A DNA stretch of 64,000 nt from Citrobacter amalonaticus (GCF_001559075.2 NZ_CP014015.2:186001-250000); one strand, 5' to 3'. Shown: positions 1 through 8,223, counted from the first letter of the stretch. Numbers and translations are program-made. The notes: generated from the sequence alone by a model not told the origin.

Positions 1-577
1 AGTTGCTCCAGCCCACCGGCTGAGTGCCTTTGAAGATGCCGACAATCATCATGACGCCAACAATGATGAAGATAATCACGGTCGCCACTTTGATCAGTGA
101 GAACCAGTATTCCGCTTCACCAAAGCCTCTGACCGAGATGTAGTTCAGCAGGAAGATGACGCCGAGGAACAGCGCACTCCAGATCCAGCCTGGCGTATCA
201 GGGAACCACCAGCTCATCACCAGTTGTGCCGCCACGAGGTCAACCGCGATGGTCACCGCCCAGTTGTACCAGTAGTTCCAGCCCAGCGCGAAGCCGAAGC
301 CTTCTTCAACATAGTTCTGACCGTAGGTCGCAAACGAACCGGATACCGGCATATACGCCGCCAGTTCGCCAAGACTGGTCATCAGGAAGTACACCATCAG
401 GCCAATCAGAATATAGGAAAACAGCGCACCGCCTGGACCCGCTGCGGAAATGGTGGCGCCAGATGCCACGAAAAGCCCTGTACCGATAGAACCGCCAATC
501 GCGATCATCGTCAGGTGACGCGCCTTCAGTTCGCGACGTAACGCGGGCGCTTCTGTGGTTTTAGTTTCGGAAACCAT
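1..577 (-). CDS. lysP: Lysine-specific permease LysP, N-terminal part (cut by window edge)
   Basis: The visible 192 codons are the N-terminal part of an amino acid-polyamine-organocation family permease that imports L-lysine with protons through the inner membrane; the C-terminal part lies before base 1. After a short cytoplasmic start (MVSETKTTEAPALRRELKAR) comes the family hallmark IGGSIGTGLFVASG in transmembrane segment 1, then several more hydrophobic segments including the EYWFSLIKVATVIIF region. The ATG at 577 is used because the hallmark lies at the usual distance from it; no strong Shine-Dalgarno is visible. Its place beside yeiE matches the E. coli order. In E. coli LysP also senses lysine for CadC; that is family knowledge and not visible here. 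Confidence 0.93.
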   Translation of the reverse strand, partial: MVSETKTTEAPALRRELKARHLTMIAIGGSIGTGLFVASGATISAAGPGGALFSYILIGLMVYFLMTSLGELAAYMPVSGSFATYGQNYVEEGFGFALGWNYWYNWAVTIAVDLVAAQLVMSWWFPDTPGWIWSALFLGVIFLLNYISVRGFGEAEYWFSLIKVATVIIFIIVGVMMIVGIFKGTQPVGWSN

Positions 578-762
578 GTGAAAATGCTATCCATCCAAAA
601 AATGAGGCGCGATTGTAGCAGACGAAACGCTCGTCTTCTGGCACAAATGCGCTGTTATAAGAGACCTTCATGACTGGCCGCGGATTATAAGTAATAGCAG
701 AGAATGGTGAACTTACTGCCCCCAGGACTTATCACCGTCAGGCGATCGGTCCCCGGGAGGCA

Positions 763-1626
763 TTATTCGCAATAACTGAGGAAGCGCTGGAGCGCATTAG
801 AGAGGTGTTTCTGGCGATGATGAATCCGCCAGAGCGTACGTACCAGACGCGGAAGCGGCACCGCGACTTCGCTCAGCGTTCCCGCCTGGAGTTGTTCATC
901 AATGACGCGTCGTGACAGACAGCTAATTCCCAACCCATGACGTACGGCATGCTTGATGGCTTCGGAGTTTCCCAGTTCCATCGCCATTTCAAATTTGGGT
1001 AAATGAGACAGCAGCAGATAATCCACTATTTCGCGCGTGCCGGAACCGCGTTCGCGCAGGATCCAGGGGGCGGATGCGAGTTGTTCAAGCGTCACCGGCC
1101 CCTGCGCCAGCGGCGAGGATGGCGCGGCGAATACCACCAGTTCATCTTCCAGCCACGGCTCCGAGATGATTTCCGTATTGTGGCACGGCCCTTCGATAAG
1201 CCCAATGTCGACCCGAAAATCGAGCACCGCCGTTATCACATCCTGACTGTTGCCGACGCTGAGCTCCAGCGGAAGCGCGGGGAAATCGCGACGATAACGG
1301 GCAATCACCCCCGGAAGGATATAGTTGCCGATGGTACTACTGGCATACACGCGGATCGCGCCGTTGTCTTCGCGAAACAACTGCTCGATCTCCACCGCCT
1401 GCTCCAGCAACGCCAGCGCCCGCGGATAGAGCAAACGACCATGTTCATTCACCACCAGCCGTTTACCCACGCGGTCGAAAAGCTGAACGCCCAGTTGACC
1501 TTCCAGATCGGTCAGCGCCGCGCTGACCGCCGATTGCGACAGCGCCAGCATCACCGATGCCTGCGTGGTTGAGCCGCTTTTCAAAACTTCGGTGAATACT
1601 TCAAGTTGCCGCAGGGTGATGTGCAT
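763..1626 (-). CDS. yeiE: LysR-family transcriptional regulator YeiE
   Basis: A 287-residue LysR-type regulator. Residues 1-60 form the winged helix-turn-helix (ITLRQLEVFTEVLKSGS, then SQSAVSAALTDLEGQLG), followed by a linker helix and a periplasmic-binding-protein-like effector domain to the C-terminus. It is divergent from yeiH with about 100 bp between the starts, the classic LysR arrangement, so it probably controls yeiH and itself. An AT-rich palindrome in the gap (1652-1667) is a candidate operator. E. coli YeiE has been linked to iron and sulfite responses; that is family knowledge and the ligand cannot be read from the sequence. Identification rests on domain architecture plus synteny with lysP and yeiH. 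Confidence 0.92.
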   Translation of the reverse strand: MHITLRQLEVFTEVLKSGSTTQASVMLALSQSAVSAALTDLEGQLGVQLFDRVGKRLVVNEHGRLLYPRALALLEQAVEIEQLFREDNGAIRVYASSTIGNYILPGVIARYRRDFPALPLELSVGNSQDVITAVLDFRVDIGLIEGPCHNTEIISEPWLEDELVVFAAPSSPLAQGPVTLEQLASAPWILRERGSGTREIVDYLLLSHLPKFEMAMELGNSEAIKHAVRHGLGISCLSRRVIDEQLQAGTLSEVAVPLPRLVRTLWRIHHRQKHLSNALQRFLSYCE

Positions 1627-1651
1627 GGTCGCTTACCACTTATAAAGATTA

Positions 1652-1667
1652 ATTATAAATATATAAT
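1652..1667. promoter_or_regulatory. AT-rich palindrome between yeiE and yeiH, candidate YeiE operator
   Basis: ATTATA-N4-TATAAT lies midway between the divergent yeiE and yeiH starts. The arms are perfect and fit the T-N11-A pattern of LysR-type sites. It sits in a run of almost pure A+T that could equally be promoter -10 sequence, so assignment as a YeiE site is an inference from position. Confidence 0.4.
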
Positions 1668-1725
1668 CAATTTTATTTTTAAGCCAGTTCGCCGTAACCT
1701 TTTGCCCATAAAAGAGGAGAAGGCA

Positions 1726-2775
1726 ATGACAGAACTCACCTTAACGAATCATCGTCGAACAATGTGGCATTTTATTCCGGGGCTTGCTCTGAGTGCAGTA
1801 ATTACCGGAGTTGCCTTATGGGGCGGGTCCATTCCCGCCGTGGCAGGTGCCGGATTCAGCGCCCTCACCTTAGCGATTTTATTGGGGATGGTGATCGGTA
1901 ACACCGTCTACCCCCAGATCTGGAAAAGCTGTGACGGCGGCGTCCTGTTTGCCAAACAACATTTATTGCGCCTGGGGATCATCCTCTACGGCTTTCGCCT
2001 CACCTTCGCGCAAATTGCTGACGTAGGTGTCAGCGGCATTCTGATCGACATCCTGACGCTGTCCAGCACCTTTATGCTGGCGTGCTTTCTGGGTCAGAAA
2101 GTCTTTGGTCTGGATCGCCAGACCAGTTGGCTGATCGGCGCGGGTAGTAGCATTTGCGGCGCGGCGGCGGTACTGGCGACGGAACCGGTCGTGAAAGCCG
2201 AAGCCAGCAAAGTCACGGTCGCTGTCGCGACGGTGGTGATCTTCGGGACAATGGCGATTTTCCTCTACCCGGCAATGTATCCGCTGCTGGCGCACTGGTT
2301 TAGTCCGGAAACCTACGGGATCTTCATTGGCTCCACCATGCATGAAGTTGCTCAGGTTGTGGCAGCAGGACACGCGATTAGCCCGGACGCCGAAAACGCG
2401 GCGGTGATTGCCAAAATGCTGCGCGTCATGATGCTGGCTCCGTTCCTCATCTTTATGGCCGCTCGCGTTAAGCAACTGTCACCCGCCAACAGTGGGGAAA
2501 AAAGCAAAATCACCATTCCGTGGTTTGCCATCCTGTTCATTGTGGTCGCCATTTTCAACTCGTTCCATCTGTTACCGCAGGCGGTGGTGAGCATGCTGGT
2601 CACACTGGATACGGTACTGCTGGCTATGGCAATGGCGGCTCTGGGGCTGACGACTCACGTCAGCGCGCTGAAAAAAGCCGGGGCGAAACCGCTGTTGATG
2701 GCGCTGGTGCTGTTCATCTGGCTGATTGTCGGCGGTGGCGTGATTAACGTCCTGGTCCAGCACGTTATTGCATAA
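1726..2775 (+). CDS. yeiH: YeiH, putative sulfite/sulfate exporter family membrane protein
   Basis: A 349-residue polytopic inner-membrane protein of the UPF0324/Cons_hypoth698 (PSE) family with roughly ten hydrophobic segments. The ATG at 1726 follows a strong Shine-Dalgarno (AGAGGAGAAGG at 1713-1723); a longer reading frame opens at 1606, but its extra residues run through the yeiE promoter and are not expected to be translated. The family-typical glycine-rich stretch IGAGSSICGAAAVLATEPV is present near residue 140. It is divergent from the LysR regulator yeiE, its probable controller. Export of sulfite or related anions is suggested for the family; substrate here is inference. Confidence 0.88.
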   Translation: MTELTLTNHRRTMWHFIPGLALSAVITGVALWGGSIPAVAGAGFSALTLAILLGMVIGNTVYPQIWKSCDGGVLFAKQHLLRLGIILYGFRLTFAQIADVGVSGILIDILTLSSTFMLACFLGQKVFGLDRQTSWLIGAGSSICGAAAVLATEPVVKAEASKVTVAVATVVIFGTMAIFLYPAMYPLLAHWFSPETYGIFIGSTMHEVAQVVAAGHAISPDAENAAVIAKMLRVMMLAPFLIFMAARVKQLSPANSGEKSKITIPWFAILFIVVAIFNSFHLLPQAVVSMLVTLDTVLLAMAMAALGLTTHVSALKKAGAKPLLMALVLFIWLIVGGGVINVLVQHVIA

Positions 2776-2791
2776 TTCGCTACATCCTGAC

Positions 2792-2870
2792 CCTGTTAAC
2801 CCGCTATGATTGGCAAGATTCAATTTCCGGATACACAAAGCCTCCAGGCTATATCTGGCGGGTTAACAGG
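2792..2870. repeat. 13-bp perfect inverted repeat spanning the nfo Shine-Dalgarno
   Basis: CCTGTTAACCCGC (2792-2804) and GCGGGTTAACAGG (2858-2870) are exact complements 53 bp apart. The right arm contains the AGG of the nfo ribosome-binding site AGGAG (2868-2872). A smaller hairpin AGCCT-CC-AGGCT sits between the arms. If transcribed together (for example in read-through from yeiH) the arms would hide the nfo start. A TATGAT -10-like hexamer right after the left arm could start a transcript lacking that arm. Confidence 0.6.
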
Positions 2871-2878
2871 AGTCTTTA

Positions 2879-3736
2879 ATGAAATACATCGGAGCACACG
2901 TCAGCGCAGCTGGCGGGCTGGCAAATGCCGCAATTCGCGCCGCTGAAATCGAGGCAACCGCGTTTGCACTCTTCACGAAAAATCAGCGTCAATGGCGCGC
3001 CGCCCCTCTTACCGCGCAAATCATCGATGACTTTAAAGCCGCCTGTGAGAAATACCACTTCACATCCGCTCAAATCCTGCCGCACGATAGCTATCTGATC
3101 AACCTGGGTCACCCGGTCGGCGAGGCGCTGGAAAAATCCCGCGCCGCTTTTCTTGATGAAATGCAGCGCTGTGAACAGCTCGGTTTATCCCTGCTGAACT
3201 TCCATCCAGGCAGCCACCTGATGCAAATTTCGGAAGACGAGTGTCTGGCAAAGATTGCCGAGTCTATCAACATCACACTCGCCCAGACCGAAGGGGTAAC
3301 TGCGGTGATTGAAAATACCGCCGGTCAGGGCAGCAACCTCGGATTCAAATTTGAGCACCTTGCCGCCATCATCGATGGCGTGGAAGACAAATCACGCGTC
3401 GGCGTTTGCATTGACACCTGCCACGCTTTCGCCGCGGGTTACGACTTGCGTTCCGCCGCCGAATGCGAAAAAACCTTTGCCGAATTCGAGCGTATTGTCG
3501 GCTTTCAGTATCTGCGCGGTATGCACCTGAACGATGCCAAGAGTGCCTTTGGCAGCCGGGTCGACCGTCACCACAGTCTGGGTGAAGGCAACATCGGTCA
3601 TGACGCGTTCCGCTGGATCATGCAGGACGCCCGTTTCGACGGCATTCCGTTGGTGCTGGAAACCATCAATCCCGACATCTGGGCAGAAGAGATCGCCTGG
3701 CTGAAAGCGCAGCAGACTGAAAAGGCGGTTGCGTAA
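2879..3736 (+). CDS. nfo: Endonuclease IV (AP endonuclease)
   Basis: A 285-residue TIM-barrel, three-zinc AP endonuclease, the same length as E. coli Nfo, which cuts DNA 5' to abasic sites and removes blocked 3' ends in base excision repair. The zinc-ligand motifs are all in place: LPHDSYLINL, NFHPGSH, IENTAGQG, CIDTCHAF, MHLNDAK, DRHHSLGEG and VLETINP, matching His69, His109, Glu145, Asp179/His182, His216, Asp229/His231 and Glu261 of the E. coli enzyme. The start has the AGGAG site 6 bases upstream, inside the right arm of a 13-bp inverted repeat. yeiI begins 2 bases after its stop, so the two are likely co-transcribed. In E. coli nfo is a SoxRS gene; no clear SoxS box was identified. Confidence 0.97.
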   Translation: MKYIGAHVSAAGGLANAAIRAAEIEATAFALFTKNQRQWRAAPLTAQIIDDFKAACEKYHFTSAQILPHDSYLINLGHPVGEALEKSRAAFLDEMQRCEQLGLSLLNFHPGSHLMQISEDECLAKIAESINITLAQTEGVTAVIENTAGQGSNLGFKFEHLAAIIDGVEDKSRVGVCIDTCHAFAAGYDLRSAAECEKTFAEFERIVGFQYLRGMHLNDAKSAFGSRVDRHHSLGEGNIGHDAFRWIMQDARFDGIPLVLETINPDIWAEEIAWLKAQQTEKAVA

Positions 3737-3738
3737 TC

Positions 3739-4833
3739 ATGAACGACAGGGAAAAACAGATACTCAAAATTCTGCGCCGCAACCCGCTGATTCAGCAAAA
3801 CGAAATCGCGGATATTTTGCAGATCAGCCGTTCACGCGTAGCCGCGCACATCATGGACCTGATGCGTAAAGGGGCGATCAAAGGAAAAGGTTATATCCTT
3901 ACCGAACAGGCTTATTGCGTGGTAGTGGGGGCGATTAACATGGATATTCGCGGGATGGCGGATATCCACTACCCGCAGGCCGCGTCTAACCCGGGCAGTA
4001 TCCACTGTTCTGCGGGCGGTGTCGGGCGAAACATTGCCCATAACCTCGCCCTGCTGGGTCGCGATGTGCATCTGATTTCCGCTGTCGGCAGTGATTTTTA
4101 CGGCGAGACGTTGCTGGAGCAAACGCGCCAGGCAGGCGTCAATATCTCCAGTTGCATTCGCCTGCACGGGCATAACACCTCAACTTATCTCTCCATCGCC
4201 AATCAGCAGGAAGAGACGGTGCTGGCAATTAACGATACCCATATCCTGCAACAGCTGACGCCGCAGTTGCTGAACAGCTCACGGGATTTAATCCGTCACG
4301 CCGGTGTGGTACTGGCGGATTGTAACCTGACGCCCGAAGCCATCGAATGGGTCTTTACGGTTGCTGATGACATTCCGGTATTTATTGATACCGTTTCCGA
4401 GTTCAAGGCGACGAAGGTGAAAACCTGGTTTACGCGCATCCATACGCTGAAACCGACGCAAAAAGAGCTGGAGATCTTATGGGGCCATCCCATCAACAGC
4501 GATGCCGATCGACGCGATGCGGTGAACGCCCTGCATCAACAGGGCATTCAGCAGATTTTTGTCTGTCTGGAAGATGAATCGGTCTTCTGTAGCGAGAAAG
4601 ATGGCGAACAGTTCTTACTCACGCCGCCTGCTCATACGGTGGTCGACAGCTTCGGCGCCGACGATGGTTTTATGGCCGGGCTGATTTACTGCTTTCTGGA
4701 AGGAAGCGCGTTTCGTGAAAGCGCGAATTTCGCAATGGCCTGTGCGGCTCTGTCACGCGCCAGCGTCAGTATCAACAACCCCACCCTTTCCGCGGATAAC
4801 GCGCTGTATCTGTTAAAAACAAGCCAGAACTGA
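3739..4833 (+). CDS. yeiI: YeiI: winged-helix plus PfkB-type kinase fusion, PsuK paralogue
   Basis: A 364-residue protein with two parts. Residues 1-55 form a winged helix of the MarR/Lrp type (NDREKQILKILRRNP, EIADILQISRSRVAAHIMDL). The rest is a ribokinase/PfkB domain clearly paralogous to PsuK 2.3 kb away: both carry GGVGRNIAHNLALLG, the following VGxDFYG and a matching AINDxxI stretch. The second PfkB signature, normally GAGD, reads DSFGADDGF: the final Asp (catalytic base) is kept but the anion-hole Gly is Asp. Substrate is unknown. A DNA-binding domain on a sugar-kinase fold suggests a nucleoside- or sugar-sensing regulator or a self-regulating kinase. Start chosen at the ATG 2 bases after nfo. 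Confidence 0.85.
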   Translation: MNDREKQILKILRRNPLIQQNEIADILQISRSRVAAHIMDLMRKGAIKGKGYILTEQAYCVVVGAINMDIRGMADIHYPQAASNPGSIHCSAGGVGRNIAHNLALLGRDVHLISAVGSDFYGETLLEQTRQAGVNISSCIRLHGHNTSTYLSIANQQEETVLAINDTHILQQLTPQLLNSSRDLIRHAGVVLADCNLTPEAIEWVFTVADDIPVFIDTVSEFKATKVKTWFTRIHTLKPTQKELEILWGHPINSDADRRDAVNALHQQGIQQIFVCLEDESVFCSEKDGEQFLLTPPAHTVVDSFGADDGFMAGLIYCFLEGSAFRESANFAMACAALSRASVSINNPTLSADNALYLLKTSQN

Positions 4834-4859
4834 ACTTAATACTGGAAGACGACACGGCC

Positions 4860-4912
4860 TACAGGCCCCATCCCTGTAGGCCGGATAAGACGCACAGCGT
4901 CGCCATCCGACA
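4860..4912. repeat. REP (palindromic unit) element between yeiI and psuT
   Basis: The stretch contains the REP core CTGTAGGCCGGATAAG followed by GCGTCGCCATCCGACA, typical of enterobacterial palindromic units. It lies in the gap between the convergent yeiI and psuT genes, where such elements usually stabilise 3' ends or assist termination. Confidence 0.8.
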
Positions 4913-4922
4913 ATCTCAATGG

Positions 4923-6173
4923 CTACGCTAAACCAATAAAGAACCCGGCAATGGTCGCACTCATCAGGTTAGAGAGCGTGGCTGCCGCCAGCGCCCGCAT
5001 ACCCAACTGGGCGATTTCCGGCGCGCGCTGAGGTGAAATAGCCGAGAACGCCCCGACCACCACGCCAATGGAACCAAAGTTGGCAAACCCACACAGCGCA
5101 AAAGAGATGATAGCGATGGTTTTCACATCCAGGGTGCCGCCATCCTGCAAATAAGGCGAGAGATTGAGGTAAGCAACGAATTCGTTGATTGCTAGCTTCT
5201 GCCCAATCAGGCTCCCTGCCAGGGTGGCATCGCTCCAGTCAACGCCCATGATCCACGCCAGCGGGGCTAACACCCAGCCGAAGATCCCTTCGAGCGTCGC
5301 ATGACCATAGCCGAACCAGCCGCCAACTCCACCAATAATGCCGTTAATCAGCGCGATAATCGCGACAAACGCCATGACCACCGTTGCCACGCCAGCAGCA
5401 ATTTTCAGCCCGGTCATCGCCCCGCTTGCCGCGGCTTCGATAATGCTTTTTGGTGGCGTCTCGGTGAAAGAGAGGTTTTCGAAAGTGACTTTTGACGCTT
5501 CCGTAGCCGGACTCAGAATACGCGCAAACAGGATCCCGCCAGGAATCGCCATCAGCGAGGCTGCCAGCAGATAATCAATCGGCACGCCCATACCGGCGTA
5601 GCCAATCATCATCGAGCCCGCAATCGAGGCCATCCCGCTACAGATCGCGGTAAACAGTTCGTTGCGGTTCAGACGGTCAATAAACGGCTTCACGATCGCC
5701 GGGATCTCGTTTTGCCCGAGGAAAATCGTCGTGACCGCAACGAATGATTCAATTTTACTGATGTTCAGGGCTTTCTGGAAAATCCCGCCCAGGATGCGAA
5801 TCAGCAGTCCCATCACGCCAATGTAGTACAGCAGACTGATAAGCGCGGTGACAAAAATGATCGCCGGGAGCACGCGAAAGGCGAAGATAAAGCCGGCGCC
5901 ATCAAACAACACATCCATTTTTGGCCCAACCAGAGAGCCAAAAATAAAGGCACTGCCCGCGTCACTGTATGACATGACCTTATGCACGCCCAGCGCGGCC
6001 TGTTCAACCAGCCATTTGCCCGGCGGGAAATAGAGCATGATCCCGCCAATCGCGATTTGCAGCACCAGCGCGGCGCCCACGGTACGTAAGCTGATGTGCT
6101 TTTTATTCACTGACAGTAAGTATGCGATCACCAGCAGTACCGCCATACCCACAACACTTCTCATTATATCCAT
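4923..6173 (-). CDS. psuT: Concentrative nucleoside transporter, PsuT/NupX type
   Basis: A 416-residue CNT-family (NupC/PsuT/NupX) proton-driven nucleoside permease of the inner membrane. Family motifs: GSAFIFGSLVGPKMD, FLGQNEIPAIVKPFI, GQKLAINEFVAYL and FALCGFANFGSIGVV. K-12 has two close 416-residue paralogues here (nupX and psuT) with rihB and yeiL between them; only one copy is present in this window, directly after psuG. Its place as third gene of psuK-psuG-psuT argues for pseudouridine uptake, and recalled residue matches also favour PsuT over NupX, but the two cannot be separated with certainty by eye. The gap from psuG is 85 bp. Confidence 0.82.
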   Translation of the reverse strand: MDIMRSVVGMAVLLVIAYLLSVNKKHISLRTVGAALVLQIAIGGIMLYFPPGKWLVEQAALGVHKVMSYSDAGSAFIFGSLVGPKMDVLFDGAGFIFAFRVLPAIIFVTALISLLYYIGVMGLLIRILGGIFQKALNISKIESFVAVTTIFLGQNEIPAIVKPFIDRLNRNELFTAICSGMASIAGSMMIGYAGMGVPIDYLLAASLMAIPGGILFARILSPATEASKVTFENLSFTETPPKSIIEAAASGAMTGLKIAAGVATVVMAFVAIIALINGIIGGVGGWFGYGHATLEGIFGWVLAPLAWIMGVDWSDATLAGSLIGQKLAINEFVAYLNLSPYLQDGGTLDVKTIAIISFALCGFANFGSIGVVVGAFSAISPQRAPEIAQLGMRALAAATLSNLMSATIAGFFIGLA

Positions 6174-6258
6174 AATGATTTCCCTTCATGCCAGGAAACC
6201 CGGCGCGAAGCCAGGTTTTGGTGGTTTCGGGCGACCGCAAGCTGCCCGTTCGTTTCGA

Positions 6259-7194
6259 TCAGGCGAGGCGTTGATATTCCTTCGCGATCTCGCAGGCCAG
6301 TACGGCGTTGTTAAACACCAGTTGGATGTTGGACTTCAGGCTGTCGCCTCCGGTTAATTCAGCAACGCGCGCCAGCAGGAACGGCGTGCTCTCTTTACCG
6401 ATAACGCCCTGCTCTTCCGCTTCCCGGACGGCCTGGTCAATCGCCGCGTTGATTTTCTCTTCCGCCATGGCGTAGGTTTCCGGGATTGGATTGGCGACCA
6501 CCAGACCTCCGTTCAGGCCGGTTTGCCATTTCACTGCCATCGCGCGGGCAATTTCCTTCGCGCTGTCGAGACGAATGCTGACCTCAAACGGACTGGTACG
6601 GCAGAAAAATGCCGGTAACGCAGTGGTCTGATAACCAATTAACGGCACACCGAACGTTTCTAAATATTCCGTGGTTAAACCTAAATCGAGAATAGATTTC
6701 GCTCCGGCACAAACCACGGTCACATTGGTATGAGCCAGTTCCTGAAGATCGGCGGAAATATCAAACGTATGTTCAGCACCGCGATGAACACCGCCAATAC
6801 CCCCGGTGGCAAAAACGTGAATACCTGCAAGGGCGGCAATAATCATGGTTGAAGCGACGGTAGTCGCGCCATTTTTTCCGGCGGCTACCACAAACGGTAA
6901 ATCACGACGACTGACTTTAGTTACGCTATGCCCTTCGCGACCTAATAATTCAATTTCTTCTTTACTCAAGCCGACTTTCATTACTCCGCCAATAATGGCA
7001 ATCGTTGCCGGCACGGCACCATGCTTACGGATAGTTTCTTCGACTTCAATTGCCGTCTGCGCATTTTGTGGAAAAGGCATACCGTGAGAAATAATTGTCG
7101 ATTCAAGCGCAACAATCGGTTTTTTACTGTTAATAGCGTCCTGGACTTCTGGCGAAATATGCAGTAATTCAGAGGAAATCGTTAATTCAGACAT
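6259..7194 (-). CDS. psuG: Pseudouridine-5'-phosphate glycosidase
   Basis: A 311-residue enzyme that reversibly splits pseudouridine 5'-phosphate into uracil and ribose 5-phosphate, the second step of pseudouridine breakdown. The catalytic residues known from the E. coli enzyme are present at the same numbers: Glu31 (ALESTIISHG), Lys93 (SVTKVSRRD), Asp149 (ISADLQEL) and Lys166, the imine-forming lysine (VCAGAKSILDLG). The start overlaps the end of psuK by 13 bases, so translation is probably coupled. Cytoplasmic. Nothing unusual compared with the family. Confidence 0.96.
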   Translation of the reverse strand: MSELTISSELLHISPEVQDAINSKKPIVALESTIISHGMPFPQNAQTAIEVEETIRKHGAVPATIAIIGGVMKVGLSKEEIELLGREGHSVTKVSRRDLPFVVAAGKNGATTVASTMIIAALAGIHVFATGGIGGVHRGAEHTFDISADLQELAHTNVTVVCAGAKSILDLGLTTEYLETFGVPLIGYQTTALPAFFCRTSPFEVSIRLDSAKEIARAMAVKWQTGLNGGLVVANPIPETYAMAEEKINAAIDQAVREAEEQGVIGKESTPFLLARVAELTGGDSLKSNIQLVFNNAVLACEIAKEYQRLA

Positions 7195-8123
7195 TCTGTG
7201 TTCTCCACAAGGGTTTTAACGTTCGCAACAGATAATTCAGGGTTGTTGGTATATTCACTGGCCAGCGCCATGGAGGAACAACCCTGCGCAAATCGAATAG
7301 AATCAATGAAAGGCATGCCTTCAACCCAGCAGGAAGCGAGTCCCGCCATCATGGCATCTCCCGCTCCGGTAACGTTAACGACATGGGTTTTTATCGGTAG
7401 CGACCAACCGCTGTCACCGTCTCTCTCACTGTAATAAACCCCATCCCCCCCCATGCTGAGAACCAGGCGATGCAGGCCACGCGCATGGAACCAGGCAGCG
7501 ATTTTCGCAACATCTTCACGCCCTGAAAGCGCAATGCCGCTGAGAGTTTCCGCCTCAAGACGGTTAGGTTTGAGGGTGTGAATTTGGGCCAGACGCTCGC
7601 GGATCTTGACGCATTTCCACGCCGATACCGGGTCAACAAACACCGGGACATCCCCGACGTTATCCAGTAACCAGGCGAGCGTCTGTTCACTGATATTACA
7701 ATCCGCCACAATGACACGGGCACCCCGGATAAAATCGAGATGCTGTGCCAGAAACGCCGCCGAAATATGTTCGGTAATGCTCATGTCATTGATTGCCACC
7801 AGCATTTCACCGGTATTATCGAGAAGCGATAAATAACTTGAGGTGTTCTCACCGGCAACAATCAGGCAATTATCCACATGCACGCCCGACTGATTTGTCT
7901 GCGCCAATAACGATTGTCCATAGAAATCATTGCCAACCGCCGTCATTAACCAGGAATTTTTCCCGAGCAGAGCAAGATTGTGGGCGATATTGCGACCGAC
8001 CCCGCCAGGCGTAAATTTAATTTTCCCCGGATTTGAGTCCGCATAATTCAAGGAAGCATGCGAATATCCTGCAACGTCCATATTGGCGGAACCAATCGTG
8101 ATGATGTATTCCTTTTCGCGCAT
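7182..8123 (-). CDS. psuK: Pseudouridine kinase
   Basis: A 313-residue PfkB/ribokinase-family kinase that phosphorylates pseudouridine at the 5' position. The first PfkB signature GGVGRNIAHNLALLG lies near residue 40 and the second, NVTGAGDAMMAG, near residue 250 with the intact GAGD catalytic loop (contrast YeiI). It is the first gene of psuK-psuG-psuT. A good Shine-Dalgarno (CAGGAGATG on the minus strand, about 8130) precedes the ATG at 8123. A 9+6+9 bp perfect inverted repeat 77-100 bp upstream (8200-8223) is the obvious operator candidate. Confidence 0.95.
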   Translation of the reverse strand: MREKEYIITIGSANMDVAGYSHASLNYADSNPGKIKFTPGGVGRNIAHNLALLGKNSWLMTAVGNDFYGQSLLAQTNQSGVHVDNCLIVAGENTSSYLSLLDNTGEMLVAINDMSITEHISAAFLAQHLDFIRGARVIVADCNISEQTLAWLLDNVGDVPVFVDPVSAWKCVKIRERLAQIHTLKPNRLEAETLSGIALSGREDVAKIAAWFHARGLHRLVLSMGGDGVYYSERDGDSGWSLPIKTHVVNVTGAGDAMMAGLASCWVEGMPFIDSIRFAQGCSSMALASEYTNNPELSVANVKTLVENTECLN

Positions 8124-8199
8124 AGCACATCTCCTGGTACGAAAATACCATGACTTTGAGATTGTTAAGACTATTCACGGCTCAAACGAATTATTAGAG

Positions 8200-8223
8200 C
8201 ACATGTTTATATTCAAACATGTG
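8200..8223. promoter_or_regulatory. Perfect inverted repeat upstream of psuK, candidate repressor operator
   Basis: CACATGTTT-N6-AAACATGTG, two exact 9-bp arms. Read towards psuK it is followed within 3 bases by a TAATAAT -10-like sequence, so a protein bound here would cover the -35 region. There is no T-run after it, so it is not a terminator. It is the only strong palindrome in the 283-bp gap between psuK and fruA; the rest of that gap holds the fruA terminator and AT-rich sequence without a visible gene. Confidence 0.65.

Noticed and set aside
1003..1572. Long plus-strand reading frame inside yeiE
   Set aside because: It is antisense to a well-supported LysR gene, has no ribosome-binding site and the peptide is low-complexity, Arg/His/Gln-rich as expected of a shadow frame.
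1606..1725. N-terminal extension of yeiH from an upstream start
   Set aside because: It overlaps the yeiE start and promoter; a strong ribosome-binding site and the family length support ATG 1726.
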